Below, in pieces: positions 61,815 through 64,000 of a stretch of 64,000 bases of DNA (positions are counted from its first letter, which is position 1; each line of letters begins with the position of its first letter). This stretch comes from Sphingobacteriaceae bacterium (GTDB taxonomy: Bacteria > Bacteroidota > Bacteroidia > Sphingobacteriales > Sphingobacteriaceae): assembly GCA_903642215.1 (NCBI GenBank), contig CAHJWG010000007.1, positions 157,833 to 221,832 of the forward strand. Direction: 5' to 3'. The translations under genes and the position numbers were made by a program. The notes under the pieces are model-generated. The model was not told the origin of the DNA. It saw nothing but the letters and a program-made list of their open reading frames with translations, and made no database searches.

Positions 61815-63384
61815 TTAGTTTTCATTGTAGGCTTCCGGGCCCCGCAGGTTGGTATGGAAAGGAATGCGGTATTCCCTGGTTACCACTTCTTCCAGCAGGT
61901 CCATATTGTTTTCCAGAATGTTTTTGATGGCCGTGTACCGGAACTTGCTGCCGGTTAATCCTCTTTTACAGGCTGCTTCCATTCTGAGCGGGCCATAAGC
62001 TTTGATCAGTCTGAGCAGGCCCAGGCAGGAAGTATAAGACTGTTCGATCACCTGTTTACTTTCCATGACTTTTTTAAAGAAGGCACACGTATTGGGTCCA
62101 ACCTCATCCGCCTTTTGCAGGTAATATTCCGAGCTGAATCCCCTGGTCGCCATGAAGGCCTGGTGGGCCGCCGGCATATGTTCTATTACGGTAGTGTACT
62201 TATGATTCCGGTAGTCCCTTTGGTGCAGGGCGATGCGCTGGTTATTATAATAGATCTCGACGGTATTCCGGCAGTAGACCAGGCGTACTTCCTTGCCGAT
62301 ATAGCGGAACGGTACGCTGTAGTAATGCCGGTCTTCACCGATCAGCACATGGTAGCTTTTCTGAACCTTGGCCTTGGTATAATGGCGGATGTAATAAGCC
62401 GTTTCGGGCAGAGGTTGAAGCACGGCTTTTTCCTGCCCTGTAAATAACTCTTGGCGGCTAAAAGTCTTCTTCTGAAAATTGATCTGGTGATGCTGGTCCA
62501 GTTTTGCCCATATAGCCTGATTAAGTTCGGCCAGGCTATGAAGCGTTTCGTTCCTTAATCCGGCGTAAATACGCATGTAGGTGATCTTGACCAAGCCCTC
62601 TACCGCTGGCTTATCTTTTGGTTTATAGGCCCTGGCAGCGAACAAGGCAATATGGTTATGATTGGCCCACTGCTGGAGCATCTCGGTGAACTGGGGTTCG
62701 TACCTGCAACTTTTAGATACCCACTGCCGCATATTATCCGACTTGACCCCTAACGGAACCCCCGCCGAAGTAATCCAGCGTATTGTTAAGTGCCTTAACG
62801 ACCTGCGGGAGTTTGGCGTTAGGCAAAGCTTCTACATAGCCATAACCGCTAAAAGGAAGCACTGCAATAAATACCGGGCAGGCAATCAGTTCACCCGTGG
62901 ACTGATCGGCATAATGAAGTGGTGTCCCGGCGAAATCTACTTGCAGCAGCGTGCCTGGCTGATGCTCAAAATACATGACCGCGCTGTTCAGCTTCTGCTG
63001 CTCCTGTAAAAGTTCACAGAACCTGGAATACTGAAAGCCCTCCGGGTAATCCTTAATGTATTCCTGCCAGAGTAGTAAACGGGTAACTCCTTTTTTAGTC
63101 AGCTCATACGTATGAAGCCCGATCAGGCTGTTAAAATGAACTTTGCGAGGATCTGTTTCCTCGGCCTGTGGTCCGGTCAGACCTACAATCCCTTCAAGTT
63201 TACGGTCGTCCAAAACCAGCAGCTGGGTAAAGCTTAAGCCCGTTTGATTAAACTTGTCGAGGTAAGTAGCAATGGTTTTTCGGTTCGTTCCCGTTTCCCG
63301 TGCGACCAATCTTTGTGATGCTCCACGCTCCAAGAATAGGAGCAGTTGTCGTACTTTATTCATATTAAGCAGCTTATTTGCCAT
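61815..63384 (-). pseudogene. istA: IstA transposase, frameshifted
   Basis: The first frame (62734-63384) has an N-terminal HTH region (LLLFLERGASQRLVARETGT) and part of the DDE core with LLQVDFAGTPLHYAD; the second (61815-62732) contains YEPQFTEMLQQWANHNHIAL and KPAVEGLVKITYMRIYAGL. One extra G in a run of five near 62760 changes YFGG-VPLGVKSDN to an early stop; removing it restores the normal reading. So the copy is probably inactive, unless frameshifting restores it. Confidence 0.8.
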
Positions 63385-63623
63385 TCCATTTGGTGATTAG
63401 TGTGACCTGATCAAACCTATGATAAACGGCAGGGTAACCTGCTTAGTGGTATACTTTGGAGCGGAATAAGTGGTATACTATTGCCGGAATGGCAGCCTCC
63501 TGAAAAGCTGGCCGTGAGGGAAAAAGTATCCTTTCCCCATTATCTTTAACAAACCCTCATCTACCAACCGGTCCCAGTTACTCCGGAATCATTGGCCCCA
63601 TTTGAGCCGGAATCATTGGTATA

Positions 63624-63881
63624 CTATCGAGCGGAATATCCAGCCGATAATCCGAATGCCATCAAACCAGCGATGATGGCACCAGTTGAAGTGCCAGCAA
63701 GCATATCACAGAATTGATTAATTTTCAATCCTGCTATTTCTTCTATTTTTTTCAGTAACTGTAACGTAAGTATACCCCTAATTCCTCCCCCATCTAAACT
63801 AATAATTATTCGATTTTTTGGATCAATACCCAAAGCTTCATACGCGCGCAGTTGCTCGCGTGTCAAATTTTTTGCATGCAT
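63624..63881 (-). pseudogene. Truncated patatin-like phospholipase
   Basis: The 85-codon frame starts MHAKNLTREQLRAYEALGID and has the oxyanion motif LDGGGIRG and the nucleophile motif GTSTG, then IIAGLMAFGLSA before running into IS21-derived sequence (GYSAR and stop). The Asp of the dyad and the rest of the domain are missing. Patatins of this length and start are used as CBASS effectors (CapV) among other roles, but nothing here shows which. The sequence on the left side of the IS does not continue the gene. Confidence 0.75.
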
Positions 63882-64000
63882 GATTCGGTTTTAGAGGGTA
63901 AATAACTTATTATAAATATATTAAACCCGTAGTGCATTTAAGAAAAAGTTGTGCAACTGCTAAAAAAGCAGTAAATTGAAGTAACGACACAACAATTAGG
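63882..64000. other. Right edge, no gene seen
   Basis: AT-rich spacer upstream of the patatin fragment; no feature is supported. Confidence 0.4.

Larger units (their letters stand above)
60969..63625 (-). mobile_element. IS21-family insertion sequence, frameshifted copy
   Basis: The left end has AGTATACCAATGATTCCG at 60969-60986 and the right end its complement CGGAATCATTGGTATACT at 63608-63625. The 9-mer TGGTATACT is repeated at 63447, 63471 and 63617, as IS21 ends usually carry several repeats. The true termini probably lie about 12 bp further out on each side. It contains istA and istB, each with a frameshift. It lies in a patatin gene at its right edge. Confidence 0.85.

Noticed and set aside
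62734..62764. Programmed frameshift in istA
   Set aside because: A G-run is present, but istB is shifted too at a place without a slippery sequence, so decay or sequencing error is more likely.
45842..64000. A right attachment site repeating the 3' end of tRNA-Glu
   Set aside because: I looked for TTCGATTCCCCTACGGG and found no second copy in the window; the right border is probably outside or destroyed.

Overview
The window is chromosomal DNA of a Bacteroidota bacterium, most likely a member of the Sphingobacteriaceae (Pedobacter/Mucilaginibacter type). The evidence is a tmRNA with the tag GENNYALAA, tRNA and tmRNA genes without an encoded CCA end, several promoters of the Bacteroidota type (TAnnTTTG -7 box), a type IX secretion C-terminal domain, DUF2723, DUF2683, DUF1573 and GIN-domain proteins, and the fused DAHP synthase/chorismate mutase. 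Genus-level placement is an inference.

Layout. 0-16 kb: two small orphan genes, topoisomerase IV subunit A, an aspartate kinase, a GH88 glycosidase, a Fic protein beside a type III restriction/helicase scrap, tmRNA, an aminotransferase, a fused alpha/beta 2-oxoacid dehydrogenase E1, and a RES-Xre toxin-antitoxin pair facing a HEPN-like gene. 16-24 kb: aromatic amino acid genes on the minus strand (pheA, DAHP synthase/chorismate mutase, aroA, aroC; further upstream aroB with an S4 protein and a sterol-desaturase-like gene) plus a MntA/HepT pair. 24-46 kb: proline dehydrogenase, a secreted T9SS glycosidase, a GT39-like transferase, a GIN-domain protein, an M1 peptidase with a CocE-type hydrolase, oxidoreductase, pentapeptide protein, pth, rplY, prs, tRNA-Gln, a DUF2723 membrane protein, accA and tRNA-Glu. 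46-60 kb: an element next to tRNA-Glu with an IntDOT-like integrase, excisionase-like gene, S24 repressor, GH24 lysozyme, a holin-like protein and two tandem pairs of large beta-rich fibre/propeller proteins, but no recognisable capsid, portal, terminase or tail-tube genes. 60-64 kb: insertion-sequence debris (IS256 remnant, a frameshifted IS21 copy) and a truncated patatin.

The strongest regulatory discovery is a complete transcription attenuator in front of pheA: a promoter, a 23-codon leader ORF with 11 Phe/Tyr codons in a run of 12, an antiterminator segment overlapping its stop codon, and a 13-bp intrinsic terminator. It should couple expression of pheA, DAHP synthase/chorismate mutase and aroA, and perhaps aroC, to charging of tRNA-Phe and tRNA-Tyr.

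The second is a dispersed chromosomal motif, core AAAARMAGYAT in an extended CCGRTAAAARMAGYATC context. I counted 41 exact cores by eye between positions 136 and 45663, in gene ends, spacers and coding sequence, often as inverted pairs making hairpins, and none in the element and IS region after 45.7 kb. It behaves like an uptake-sequence or REP-type signature of the host chromosome. In-frame palindromic repeat insertion in aroA and MITE-like hairpin units between aroA and aroC are further signs of repeat activity.
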